20,321 bases of DNA. Source: Bacillota bacterium. Lineage in GTDB: Bacteria > Bacillota > Clostridia > Peptostreptococcales > Acidaminobacteraceae. Positions 13,360 to 20,321 of this stretch are shown here, piece after piece (position 1 is the first letter of the stretch; each line of letters opens with the position of its first letter). Under the pieces are notes generated by a model. It had not been told where the DNA came from. It saw only the letters and a program-made list of their open reading frames with translations, and searched no databases. A program made the translations under genes and the position numbers. The DNA lies in contig JAEZUZ010000069.1 in NCBI GenBank assembly GCA_023443345.1, positions 1-20,321 of the forward strand, written 5' to 3'.

Positions 13360-15171
13360 TCAGTCTTTCCTATTGAGATATTCCTTTATCTTTATAGCAA
13401 GTGCCTCGTTTATTCCCTTTACCTTTGTGAGTTCCTCTATACTTGCTCTTTTGATATTCGTTATATTGTCAAATCTCTTAATTAGAGCTTCTCTCTTTAC
13501 TTTTCCTATTCCGGGTATTTCATCAAATACTGAACTGAGCATAGATTTACCCCTTAATTTTTGATGATAACTTATTGCAAATCTATGGACTTCTTCCTGA
13601 ATAGAATATATAAATCTATAAAAAACAGTACCCCTATCTAATTCATAGTACTCATCTTCATATATGAGTCCTCTTGTCTTGTGATGATCATCTTTTACCA
13701 TTGCTATGACAGCTATGTCGTATCCAAATTTATCAACTACTTCTTTTACAGCTCTCAATTGAGGTTTGCCACCATCAATCAACATTATATCTGGCTTAAC
13801 TCCAAATCTTGAATCCTTTAACTTAAGGAGCCTTCTCTCTACTACTTCTCTTAAAGAAGCTACATCATTTGGCCCTTCTACTGTTTTGATTTTGAACTTT
13901 CTATAGTCAGAAGGTTTCTTTTTGAAATTGTCATATACAACCATAGAACCGACACTCATCATACCAAGTATGTTAGATATATCATAAGCCTCTATTCTGC
14001 TCACCTGATCTCTTAAAGTAATCGTCTCAAGAGATATCCTTATCTCTTCTTGCCTTTTCCTGTCTTCTTCTATCTTCTTAGTAAATTTATCAATGTACTC
14101 CTTTGCATTCTCTGTTGCAGTCTCAAGGATTACTTTGTTTTCACCTCTTTGAGGGTTATTGATTACAACTTTCCTTCCAGATAAATTTCTAAGATAGTTC
14201 TCAAGAGTTTCATCTAAATCTTCATCTATAAATATCTCAGGTGGCACTCCCTGAGGTTGAGTATAGTACTGAAAGATAAATTGTTTTAGAATGTCTTTTA
14301 CTTCTTCATCTATTGGAATTTCTAAGACATAGTTTTCTGTTGATATCAACTTTCCGCTTCTATATATGAGCAGATAGAAACTTATTTGATCCTTCTTTAT
14401 GAAATATCCTATGAAGTCCCTATCCTTGCCAAATTCTCTGCTGACCTTTTGAAAGACTTCTAAGGTCTTAATTGCCTCTATTTCATCTCTTATAATTATC
14501 GCTTCTTCAAAGTTTAATTCCTTTACAAACTTTTCTTTTTTCTGATTCATCAAATCGTATACTTCTGTACTTTTTCTCTTTAATAAATCTCTTATTTTAT
14601 CTATGTAGGAGTTGTACTCTTTTTCAACATCAAAGACACAGGGAGCTATGCACTCGTTCATGTGGTAGTATAGACAGGGTCTTACAATCTTGCTAAGATC
14701 TGTATTACACTTCCTGATTGGAAATAACCTGTGAATGCCTTCTAATGCCATATTTACCTGCAAGGCCTTAGTATATGGTCCAAAGATTTCCTGATTCTTT
14801 GTAAACTGCCTACTTTTAAAAACTCTTGGGTACTTTTCCTTTGTAATTACTATAGATGGATAACTTTTGTCATCCTTTAGCATCACGTTAAACTTCGGTC
14901 TATACTTCTTTATAAAATTAGCTTCAAGTAAGAGAGCTTCCTCTTCACTCTTAACTATTATATATTCAAAAGTTTCTGTATTAACTACAAGTGTCTTAGT
15001 TTTAGTGGGATGTGATTCAACTGCCCTAAAGTAACTAGAAAGTCTATTTTTTAACTTCTTAGCCTTGCCAACATATATTATTTTGTCAAATTTATCCTTC
15101 ATAAGATATATGCCAGGTTTCTGTGGCACACTCTTTAGTTGGTCCTTTATACTTTGACTAACTTCATACAT
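13360..15171 (-). CDS. uvrC: excinuclease ABC subunit C (UvrC)
   Basis: UvrC makes both incisions around a bulky lesion after UvrB is loaded. The 603-residue product has the GIY-YIG nuclease domain (GIY 20-22, YVG 33-35), four cysteines C155, C166, C174 and C178 in the arrangement reported to hold an Fe-S cluster in E. coli UvrC, a UVR domain (about 210-243) for UvrB contact, the RNase H-like 5' nuclease domain including RIEAYDISNILG and MLIDGGKPQL, and a C-terminal tandem helix-hairpin-helix (IPGIGKVKREAL, KVKGINEALA). The ATG follows AAAGGA and overlaps the uvrA stop by 8 nt. Complete and canonical; third gene of uvrBAC. Confidence 0.98.
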   Translation of the reverse strand: MYEVSQSIKDQLKSVPQKPGIYLMKDKFDKIIYVGKAKKLKNRLSSYFRAVESHPTKTKTLVVNTETFEYIIVKSEEEALLLEANFIKKYRPKFNVMLKDDKSYPSIVITKEKYPRVFKSRQFTKNQEIFGPYTKALQVNMALEGIHRLFPIRKCNTDLSKIVRPCLYYHMNECIAPCVFDVEKEYNSYIDKIRDLLKRKSTEVYDLMNQKKEKFVKELNFEEAIIIRDEIEAIKTLEVFQKVSREFGKDRDFIGYFIKKDQISFYLLIYRSGKLISTENYVLEIPIDEEVKDILKQFIFQYYTQPQGVPPEIFIDEDLDETLENYLRNLSGRKVVINNPQRGENKVILETATENAKEYIDKFTKKIEEDRKRQEEIRISLETITLRDQVSRIEAYDISNILGMMSVGSMVVYDNFKKKPSDYRKFKIKTVEGPNDVASLREVVERRLLKLKDSRFGVKPDIMLIDGGKPQLRAVKEVVDKFGYDIAVIAMVKDDHHKTRGLIYEDEYYELDRGTVFYRFIYSIQEEVHRFAISYHQKLRGKSMLSSVFDEIPGIGKVKREALIKRFDNITNIKRASIEELTKVKGINEALAIKIKEYLNRKD

Positions 15172-17986
15172 CTAATAAGTCCTTTAAAAACTGTCCTGTG
15201 TAGGATTTAGCACATTTTGCAACTTTTTCAGGTGTACCTTCAATTACAATCTGGCCACCTCTATCACCACCATCAGGTCCTAAATCTATAATATGGTCTG
15301 CATTCTTAATAACGTCTAGATTGTGCTCTATTACAACTACAGTATTTCCCTGCTCAACTAATCTATGAATTACATCTACAAGCAGTTTGACATCTGCCAT
15401 ATGTAGCCCTGTTGTAGGCTCATCCAAAATATATAGAGTGTCAGCTGAACTTTTCTTTGATAGCTCTGCTGCTAGTTTTACTCTCTGTGCTTCTCCTCCA
15501 GAGAGCTGAGTTGATGGCTGACCCAGTTTTATATAACCTAAACCAACATCTGAAAGTGTCTTTAGCTTATTGCGTATCTGAACGTGATTTTCAAAGAATT
15601 TCATGGCTTCATCTACTGTCATCTCAAGTACATCATAGATATTTTTCCCTTTAAATTTCACCTCTAGAGTTTCTCTATTATATCTCTTTCCATGACATGT
15701 ATCGCACTTTACATATATATCTGGCAAAAAGTGCATTTCTATCTTATTGATTCCATCTCCATTACATGCCTCACATCTTCCTCCCTTTACATTGAATGAA
15801 AATCTTCCCTTATCATACCCTCTTTCCTTAGATTCAGGAATCTCTGCAAATAGATTTCTTATGTGATCAAATAACTTTGTATATGTGGAAGGATTGCTCC
15901 TTGGGGTCCTTCCTATTGGAGATTGATCTATATCTATGACCTTTTTTATCTTTTGATCTATAGATATATCTTTTGCTCCTAGTATTTCTTTCTTTGAGCC
16001 TCTGAACTTCTGCTTTACTCCTTTAAGGAGTATTTCGTTTATAAGAGTTGACTTTCCACTTCCTGATACTCCTGTAATGCATGTAAAAACTCCGGTTGGT
16101 ATTTTTACATCTATGCTCTTTAGATTGTTTGCCTTAGCTTTTTTTATTACAATTTCACCATTTGGCTCTCTTCTCTTATTTGGAACATCAATTTTTAACT
16201 TACCACTTAAGTACTTAGCTGTTATTGAGTTTTCAGCTTTCTCAACTTCATCTACTCTTCCGCTAGCTACTATATATCCACCATTTTCTCCAGCTCCTGG
16301 TCCGACATCTATTAAATAGTCTGCATGCCTCATCGTATCTTCATCATGTTCAACTACCAAAAGCGTATTTCCTAAATCTGTCAATTCTCTGAGCGTCTTA
16401 AGAAGAAGCGTATTGTCCTTCTGGTGCAAACCTATACTTGGTTCATCTAAAATATATAGAACACCTGTAAGCCCGCTTCCTATCTGAGTAGCAAGCCTTA
16501 TTCTTTGAGATTCTCCTCCTGAAAGAGTTGCCGCCATTCTACTTAGTGTCAAATAGTCAAGACCTACATCCATTAAGAACTTAAGTCTAGCAGATATCTC
16601 TTTTAGTATCTGTGAGGCTATCTTCTGTTTTATTGGCGTAAGCTTGAGAGATTTAAAAAATTCATTAGCTTGAGATATACTCATGTCTGTTACATCTATT
16701 ATATTTTTATCTTGAATATATACAGATAGGACTTCGTCCTTCAATCTCTTACCTGAACAAGTTTTACATTTGTGTTCACTCATAAAACTTTCAAGTTCCT
16801 GTCTTACACTCAAGCTATTTGTCATGTCATATCGCCTTTGAAGGTGATTTATAACTCCTTCAAGCTCTGTATTTACAGCTCTCTTTCCATATCTTCCATA
16901 GACAATTTGTGCCTTTACTCTCTTGCCGTGTTTTCCATATAATAGAAACTTTCTATCTTCTGCACTAAAATCCTTTAAAGGGGTTGTGAGTTTTGCATCT
17001 GTATGAGATAGGAGTTTAGACAACATCTCCTTATATATTTTGTTAGAACTTATGTTGCCAAATGGCACAATTGCACCTTGAGCTAGACTTAAGTTTTCAT
17101 CTTCTATAATTAGGTCTTCATCAAATTCCTTTAAAAATCCAAGACCATTACAGCTTGGACACATTCCTGCAGGACTGTTGAAAGAAAAGACCTTTGGTTC
17201 CATTTCTGCTATTCCTCCGCCATGCTCTGGGCAAGAAAAATGAAGGTTATATACTTTTCTCTCTCCATCTAATTTAGCAACTATTACTTGCTTTTCCTGA
17301 AGTCTTAGGGCTGTCTCAAGAGAGTCTACAAGTCTACTCCTAATTCCTTCTTTAGAAATAAGTCTATCAACTACTACATCTACATTCCACTTTTTATTTT
17401 TATCTAGCTTAGGTATTTCACTCTGAAGCTGATATTGTTCTGAATTAACTAATACTCTATTAAATCCATCTCTCTTTAATGCTTCAAAGACCTTTTGATG
17501 TGTTCCCTTCTTATCTATTACTACAGGAGAGAGAAGTAGAAACTTGGTTCCTTCTTCCAACTTTAAAATATCTTCTACTACTTCATCAATTGTAAGTGGC
17601 TCTATCACCCTATTACAAACAGGACAATGTGGTGTTCCAACTCTTGCATATAGTAGCCTCAAATAATCATATATCTCTGTGATTGTACCAACTGTACTTC
17701 TTGGGTTCTTACTCGTGGTCTTCTGATCTATACTTATAGCTGGAGATAGCCCATCTATGCTTGCTACATTTGGCTTTTCCATCTGTCCCAAGAATTGCCT
17801 TGCATAGGAAGATAGGCTCTCAACATATCTCCTCTGTCCTTCAGCATATATCGTATCAAAAGCAAGGGAGCTCTTTCCACTTCCAGAAACTCCCGTTATC
17901 ACCACAAATTTATCTCTTGGTATTTTTACATCTACATTTTTAAGATTGTGCTCTTTGGCACCTCTAACAACTATTTCCTTTATCAT
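15164..17986 (-). CDS. uvrA: excinuclease ABC subunit A (UvrA)
   Basis: UvrA is the damage-sensing dimeric ABC ATPase of nucleotide excision repair. The 940-residue product holds two composite nucleotide sites: Walker A GVSGSGKS at 32-39 and again ITGVSGSGKS at 637-646, signatures LSGGES (488-493) and LSGGEA (828-833), and Walker B YILDEP (511-516, 852-857). Zinc modules are C738/C741/C761/C764, which is canonical, and an upstream one built from C276-x2-C279 with SCPEH, so that H255 replaces the usual second Cys beside C252. An extra CPVC lies at 121-124. The ATG overlaps the uvrB stop as ATGA with AGGGT upstream. Otherwise standard. Confidence 0.98.
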   Translation of the reverse strand: MIKEIVVRGAKEHNLKNVDVKIPRDKFVVITGVSGSGKSSLAFDTIYAEGQRRYVESLSSYARQFLGQMEKPNVASIDGLSPAISIDQKTTSKNPRSTVGTITEIYDYLRLLYARVGTPHCPVCNRVIEPLTIDEVVEDILKLEEGTKFLLLSPVVIDKKGTHQKVFEALKRDGFNRVLVNSEQYQLQSEIPKLDKNKKWNVDVVVDRLISKEGIRSRLVDSLETALRLQEKQVIVAKLDGERKVYNLHFSCPEHGGGIAEMEPKVFSFNSPAGMCPSCNGLGFLKEFDEDLIIEDENLSLAQGAIVPFGNISSNKIYKEMLSKLLSHTDAKLTTPLKDFSAEDRKFLLYGKHGKRVKAQIVYGRYGKRAVNTELEGVINHLQRRYDMTNSLSVRQELESFMSEHKCKTCSGKRLKDEVLSVYIQDKNIIDVTDMSISQANEFFKSLKLTPIKQKIASQILKEISARLKFLMDVGLDYLTLSRMAATLSGGESQRIRLATQIGSGLTGVLYILDEPSIGLHQKDNTLLLKTLRELTDLGNTLLVVEHDEDTMRHADYLIDVGPGAGENGGYIVASGRVDEVEKAENSITAKYLSGKLKIDVPNKRREPNGEIVIKKAKANNLKSIDVKIPTGVFTCITGVSGSGKSTLINEILLKGVKQKFRGSKKEILGAKDISIDQKIKKVIDIDQSPIGRTPRSNPSTYTKLFDHIRNLFAEIPESKERGYDKGRFSFNVKGGRCEACNGDGINKIEMHFLPDIYVKCDTCHGKRYNRETLEVKFKGKNIYDVLEMTVDEAMKFFENHVQIRNKLKTLSDVGLGYIKLGQPSTQLSGGEAQRVKLAAELSKKSSADTLYILDEPTTGLHMADVKLLVDVIHRLVEQGNTVVVIEHNLDVIKNADHIIDLGPDGGDRGGQIVIEGTPEKVAKCAKSYTGQFLKDLLDV

Positions 17987-19953
17987 TTAGTACCCTTTAA
18001 TGTCTTTTCAATTTCTCTTATAGCATCTCTATATATGATAGCATCTTCATATCTCATTTCATCAACTGCTACTTGCATTGCAAAATTTAAGTCTTTCAAC
18101 TTATCTTCAAGTTCCTGTTTCTTCATACTTTCTTTATAAGTGAGAACTTTCTTTTTCTCTATTGCAGTTGCAAGGACAGATCTGACTTCCTTCTTTACAG
18201 ACTTAGGAATAATTTTGTGTTCTTTATTATACTTCTCCTGTATTTTTCTTCTTCTTTTTGTCTCATCTATAGCTGACTTCATCGACTGAGAGATGGTATC
18301 TGCATACATTATAACCTTTCCATTCTCATTTCTTGCAGCTCTACCTATTGTCTGAATAAGAGAGGTTTCTGACCTTAGAAATCCCATCACATCTGCATCT
18401 AGTATTGCAACCAAGGAAACTTCTGGTATATCTAGCCCCTCCCTTAGGAGGTTAATTCCTATAAGGACATCGGTTTTTCCAAGTCTTAGATCTCTTATTA
18501 TTTCCATTCTCTCAATAGTATCTATATCTGAATGCATGTATGTGACTTTTAAATCTCTCTCACCTAGTACCTTTGTCAGTCTCTCTGCCATTTTTTTAGT
18601 TAGAGTTGTAATCAAAACTCTCTCTTTTTTCTTTACTCTGATTTGTATCTCTTCATACAGGTCATCAATTAATCCCTTAGTTTTTCTGACTTCTACCTCT
18701 GGGTCTAAAAGTCCTGTAGGTCTGATGATCTGTTCAACTACCTTTGTTGAAAGTTTTAATTCTATATCTCCTGGGGTTGCTGAGACAAATACAGTCTGAG
18801 GAAGTTTTGCCATAAACTCATCATACATAAGTGGCCTATTATCTAAAGCACTCGGAAGCCTATATCCATAGTCAACCAAGTTTTGCTTTCTGCTTCTATC
18901 TCCTGCATACATCCCCTTTAACTGACCAGTCGATACATGTGACTCATCCATTATAAATAAAAAGTCATCTGGAAAATAATCTAATAGTGTTATAGGGGGA
19001 GTTCCTGGCTCTCTATTGTCAAGTATTCTTGAATAATTCTCAATCCCAGAACAAAATCCCATCTCTCTTAGCATTTCCATGTCATATCTTGTTCTTTCCT
19101 CTAATCTCTGGGCTTCAAGCAATTTGTTATTATCTTTAAAGTACTTCAATCTATCTTCTAGTTCTTTCTCTATCTCAACAAGAGCTCTTTCTATAGTATC
19201 CTTTCCTGTGACAAAGTGAGAAGATGGAAAAATTGTGATATGTCCTCTTGATGCTATAAATTCTCCTGTAAGTACATTTATTTCTGTAATTGAATCTATT
19301 TCGTCTCCAAAAAACTCTACTCTGTAAGCATTCTCAGATTTATTGGCAGGTATTATCTCTATTGCATCTCCTCTAACTCTAAAGGTAGCTCTTTTAAATT
19401 CAATATCATTCCTCTTATACTGTATGTTTACAAGTCTTCTGATGATTTCTTTCATGGATTTTTCCATACCTGGCCTAAGAGAAATAACCATGTTCTTATA
19501 GTCAACTATAGATCCAAGTCCATATATACTTGATACAGAAGCTACAACTATGACATCTCTTCTCTCTTGAAGAGCTGCTGTTGCTGAGTGTCTAAGTCTA
19601 TCTATTTCGTCATTTACTGTACTTTCTTTTTCTATATATAAGTCTCTTCCTGGCACATAGGCTTCTGGCTGGTAATAATCATAATATGAAACAAAAAATT
19701 CAACTGAATTTTCTGGAAAAAACTCTCTAAATTCACTAACTAATTGAGCTGCTAAAGTCTTATTATGAGCAAATACAAGAGTAGGTTTTTGAACTCTCTC
19801 AATTACCTTTGCCATTGTATAAGTCTTTCCAGAACCTGTAACTCCTAATAAAGTCTGAAATTTATTACCTTCTTTAATAGACTTAGATAATTCTTCTATT
19901 GCCTTTATCTGGTCTCCCATTGGCTCAAATTTAGATTTTACTTTAAAATCCAT
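17983..19953 (-). CDS. uvrB: excinuclease ABC subunit B (UvrB)
   Basis: UvrB is the helicase-like damage-verification subunit. The 656-residue product has Walker A GVTGSGKT (37-44), the beta-hairpin tyrosine cluster SYYDYYQPEAYVPG (89-102), the DEAD-like DESH (336-339), helicase motif VI QTIGRAARN (534-542), and a C-terminal UVR domain (about 613-648, NFAMQVAVDEMRYEDAIIYRD) that binds UvrC. The ATG at 19951-19953 is preceded by GGAGG with 4-nt spacing. It heads uvrB-uvrA-uvrC. A terminator-like hairpin ends only about 17 nt before the start, leaving no obvious promoter in between, so expression probably depends on read-through from upstream. No LexA/DinR-type box was noticed. Confidence 0.98.
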   Translation of the reverse strand: MDFKVKSKFEPMGDQIKAIEELSKSIKEGNKFQTLLGVTGSGKTYTMAKVIERVQKPTLVFAHNKTLAAQLVSEFREFFPENSVEFFVSYYDYYQPEAYVPGRDLYIEKESTVNDEIDRLRHSATAALQERRDVIVVASVSSIYGLGSIVDYKNMVISLRPGMEKSMKEIIRRLVNIQYKRNDIEFKRATFRVRGDAIEIIPANKSENAYRVEFFGDEIDSITEINVLTGEFIASRGHITIFPSSHFVTGKDTIERALVEIEKELEDRLKYFKDNNKLLEAQRLEERTRYDMEMLREMGFCSGIENYSRILDNREPGTPPITLLDYFPDDFLFIMDESHVSTGQLKGMYAGDRSRKQNLVDYGYRLPSALDNRPLMYDEFMAKLPQTVFVSATPGDIELKLSTKVVEQIIRPTGLLDPEVEVRKTKGLIDDLYEEIQIRVKKKERVLITTLTKKMAERLTKVLGERDLKVTYMHSDIDTIERMEIIRDLRLGKTDVLIGINLLREGLDIPEVSLVAILDADVMGFLRSETSLIQTIGRAARNENGKVIMYADTISQSMKSAIDETKRRRKIQEKYNKEHKIIPKSVKKEVRSVLATAIEKKKVLTYKESMKKQELEDKLKDLNFAMQVAVDEMRYEDAIIYRDAIREIEKTLKGTK

Positions 19954-19970
19954 CTATCCTCCGCTTAAAG

Positions 19971-19997
19971 AAAAAAACACCCTCTAAAGGTGCTTTT
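19971..19997 (-). terminator. terminator-like hairpin directly upstream of uvrB
   Basis: In minus RNA, AAAAGCACC (19997-19989) pairs with GGTG-T-TTTT (about 19981-19973) over an AU-extended GC core with loop TTTAGAG, followed by a U-run. It looks like an intrinsic terminator of the small upstream gene, yet it ends just before the uvrB ribosome binding site. Confidence 0.7.
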
Positions 19998-20000
19998 ATC

Positions 20001-20021
20001 AAAAATCCCTAATTAGAGATT
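20001..20021 (-). terminator. weak second terminator-like hairpin at the end of the small gene
   Basis: AATCTC (20021-20016) pairs with GGGATT (20009-20004) around loop TAATTA, then UUUUU. The stem holds the stop codon of the 52-aa gene. Six pairs, one of them G-U, so weak alone; with the next hairpin it makes a tandem. Confidence 0.4.
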
Positions 20022-20171
20022 AAAAAGTTTCCTACATACAGGACAATTTTCTGCTTTATCCTTTAGTGCATCTCTATATTTTTCTTGAGATAGAAAATAT
20101 ACAGCTGTTCCTATAATAGAAAGAACAGTAATTACACTCAAAACTATTCCTATAATTTTACCTTGACTCAT
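20013..20171 (-). CDS. 52-aa single-pass membrane protein with C-terminal CPVC motif
   Basis: This is a short gene with strong translation signals: AGGAGG ends 6 nt before the ATG at 20169-20171. The product starts MSQGKIIGIVLSVITVLSII, with one membrane helix (about 5-27), followed by a charged stretch (SQEKYRDALKDKAEN) and a C-terminal CPVC (43-46) with RKLFNL to the end. A single CxxC could bind metal as a dimer, be redox active, or be a zinc-knuckle half. I do not recognise the family. It lies 59 nt upstream of uvrB, behind a good promoter and before two terminator-like hairpins. Too short for a firm prediction, but start, membrane span and motif argue that it is real. Confidence 0.75.
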   Translation of the reverse strand: MSQGKIIGIVLSVITVLSIIGTAVYFLSQEKYRDALKDKAENCPVCRKLFNL

Positions 20172-20245
20172 GTGTGCCTCCTGTTTATTTTTCTACCCTC
20201 ATTTATATATCCATAATCAAGATTTACCATATTCATAAATATTTA

Positions 20246-20275
20246 AATATAAATCTAAAGTGTAAGTAATGTCAA
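20246..20275 (-). promoter_or_regulatory. sigma-A promoter of the small membrane-protein gene (and perhaps uvrBAC)
   Basis: TTGACA (20275-20270), 18 nt, then TATATT (20251-20246); an alternative reading is 17 nt and TTATAT. Transcription would start near 20239, leaving a leader of about 68 nt before the 52-aa gene. It is the nearest good promoter seen upstream of uvrB. Confidence 0.7.
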
Positions 20276-20321
20276 TGTAATTTTATAACCTCATTTAGTT
20301 ATTGATTTCTCAATGTTTTGA

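Overview
The window looks like a chromosomal segment of a low-GC, anaerobic Gram-positive bacterium (Bacillota; class Clostridia or the related Tissierellia). The evidence is the AT-rich sequence, strong AGGAGG-type ribosome binding sites, sigma-A promoters, a T-box leader, lipobox lipoproteins, tandem NrdR boxes, and an oxygen-sensitive class III ribonucleotide reductase with its radical-SAM activase. The species cannot be fixed from this sequence. I see no insertion sequence, phage gene, CRISPR array or rRNA. All genes but one (1460-2377) lie on the minus strand, so transcription runs mostly from high to low coordinates.

Layout in the direction of transcription. (1) 20246-13360: a promoter, a 52-aa membrane protein with a CPVC motif, two terminator-like hairpins, then the tightly overlapping nucleotide-excision-repair operon uvrB-uvrA-uvrC, followed 7 nt later by a D-2-hydroxyacid dehydrogenase gene. 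(2) 12472-11062: a near-consensus promoter overlapping the end of the dehydrogenase gene drives tmk (thymidylate kinase) and a CPBP-family membrane protease, ending in a good terminator; the tmk leader carries a hairpin between a Shine-Dalgarno-like sequence and the ATG. (3) 11053-9205: three overlapping genes for small, type IV pilin/TadE-like single-pass proteins, with no Tad secretion machinery nearby. (4) 9189-6381: tandem NrdR boxes, an extended -10 promoter, nrdD-nrdG and a palindromic terminator. (5) 6377-2413: an extended -10 promoter, tRNA-Thr(CGU), a lipoprotein binding-protein gene 21 nt later, then a second promoter with a T-box riboswitch (apparent Phe specifier UUC), and a binding protein-permease-ATPase operon of the TrpXYZ type. 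(6) 1413-2414: the only plus-strand gene, a TupA-like ATP-grasp enzyme with its own promoter, sharing a bidirectional terminator with the ABC operon. (7) 1366 to 1: murB overlapping a PHP-domain phosphoesterase gene that runs off the left edge.

Functionally the region mixes housekeeping (DNA repair, dNTP supply through nrdDG and tmk, peptidoglycan precursor synthesis) with amino-acid-responsive transport and two accessory pieces, the orphan TadE-like trio and the lone tupA-like gene. The points most worth following up are the T-box whose specifier and discriminator-contacting base point to tRNA-Phe rather than tRNA-Trp upstream of a TrpXYZ-like transporter, the tRNA-Thr/binding-protein transcript feeding into it, the hairpin-separated start of tmk, the orphan pilin-like trio whose last member has a degenerate C-terminal metal-binding-type motif, and the small CPVC protein upstream of uvrB.
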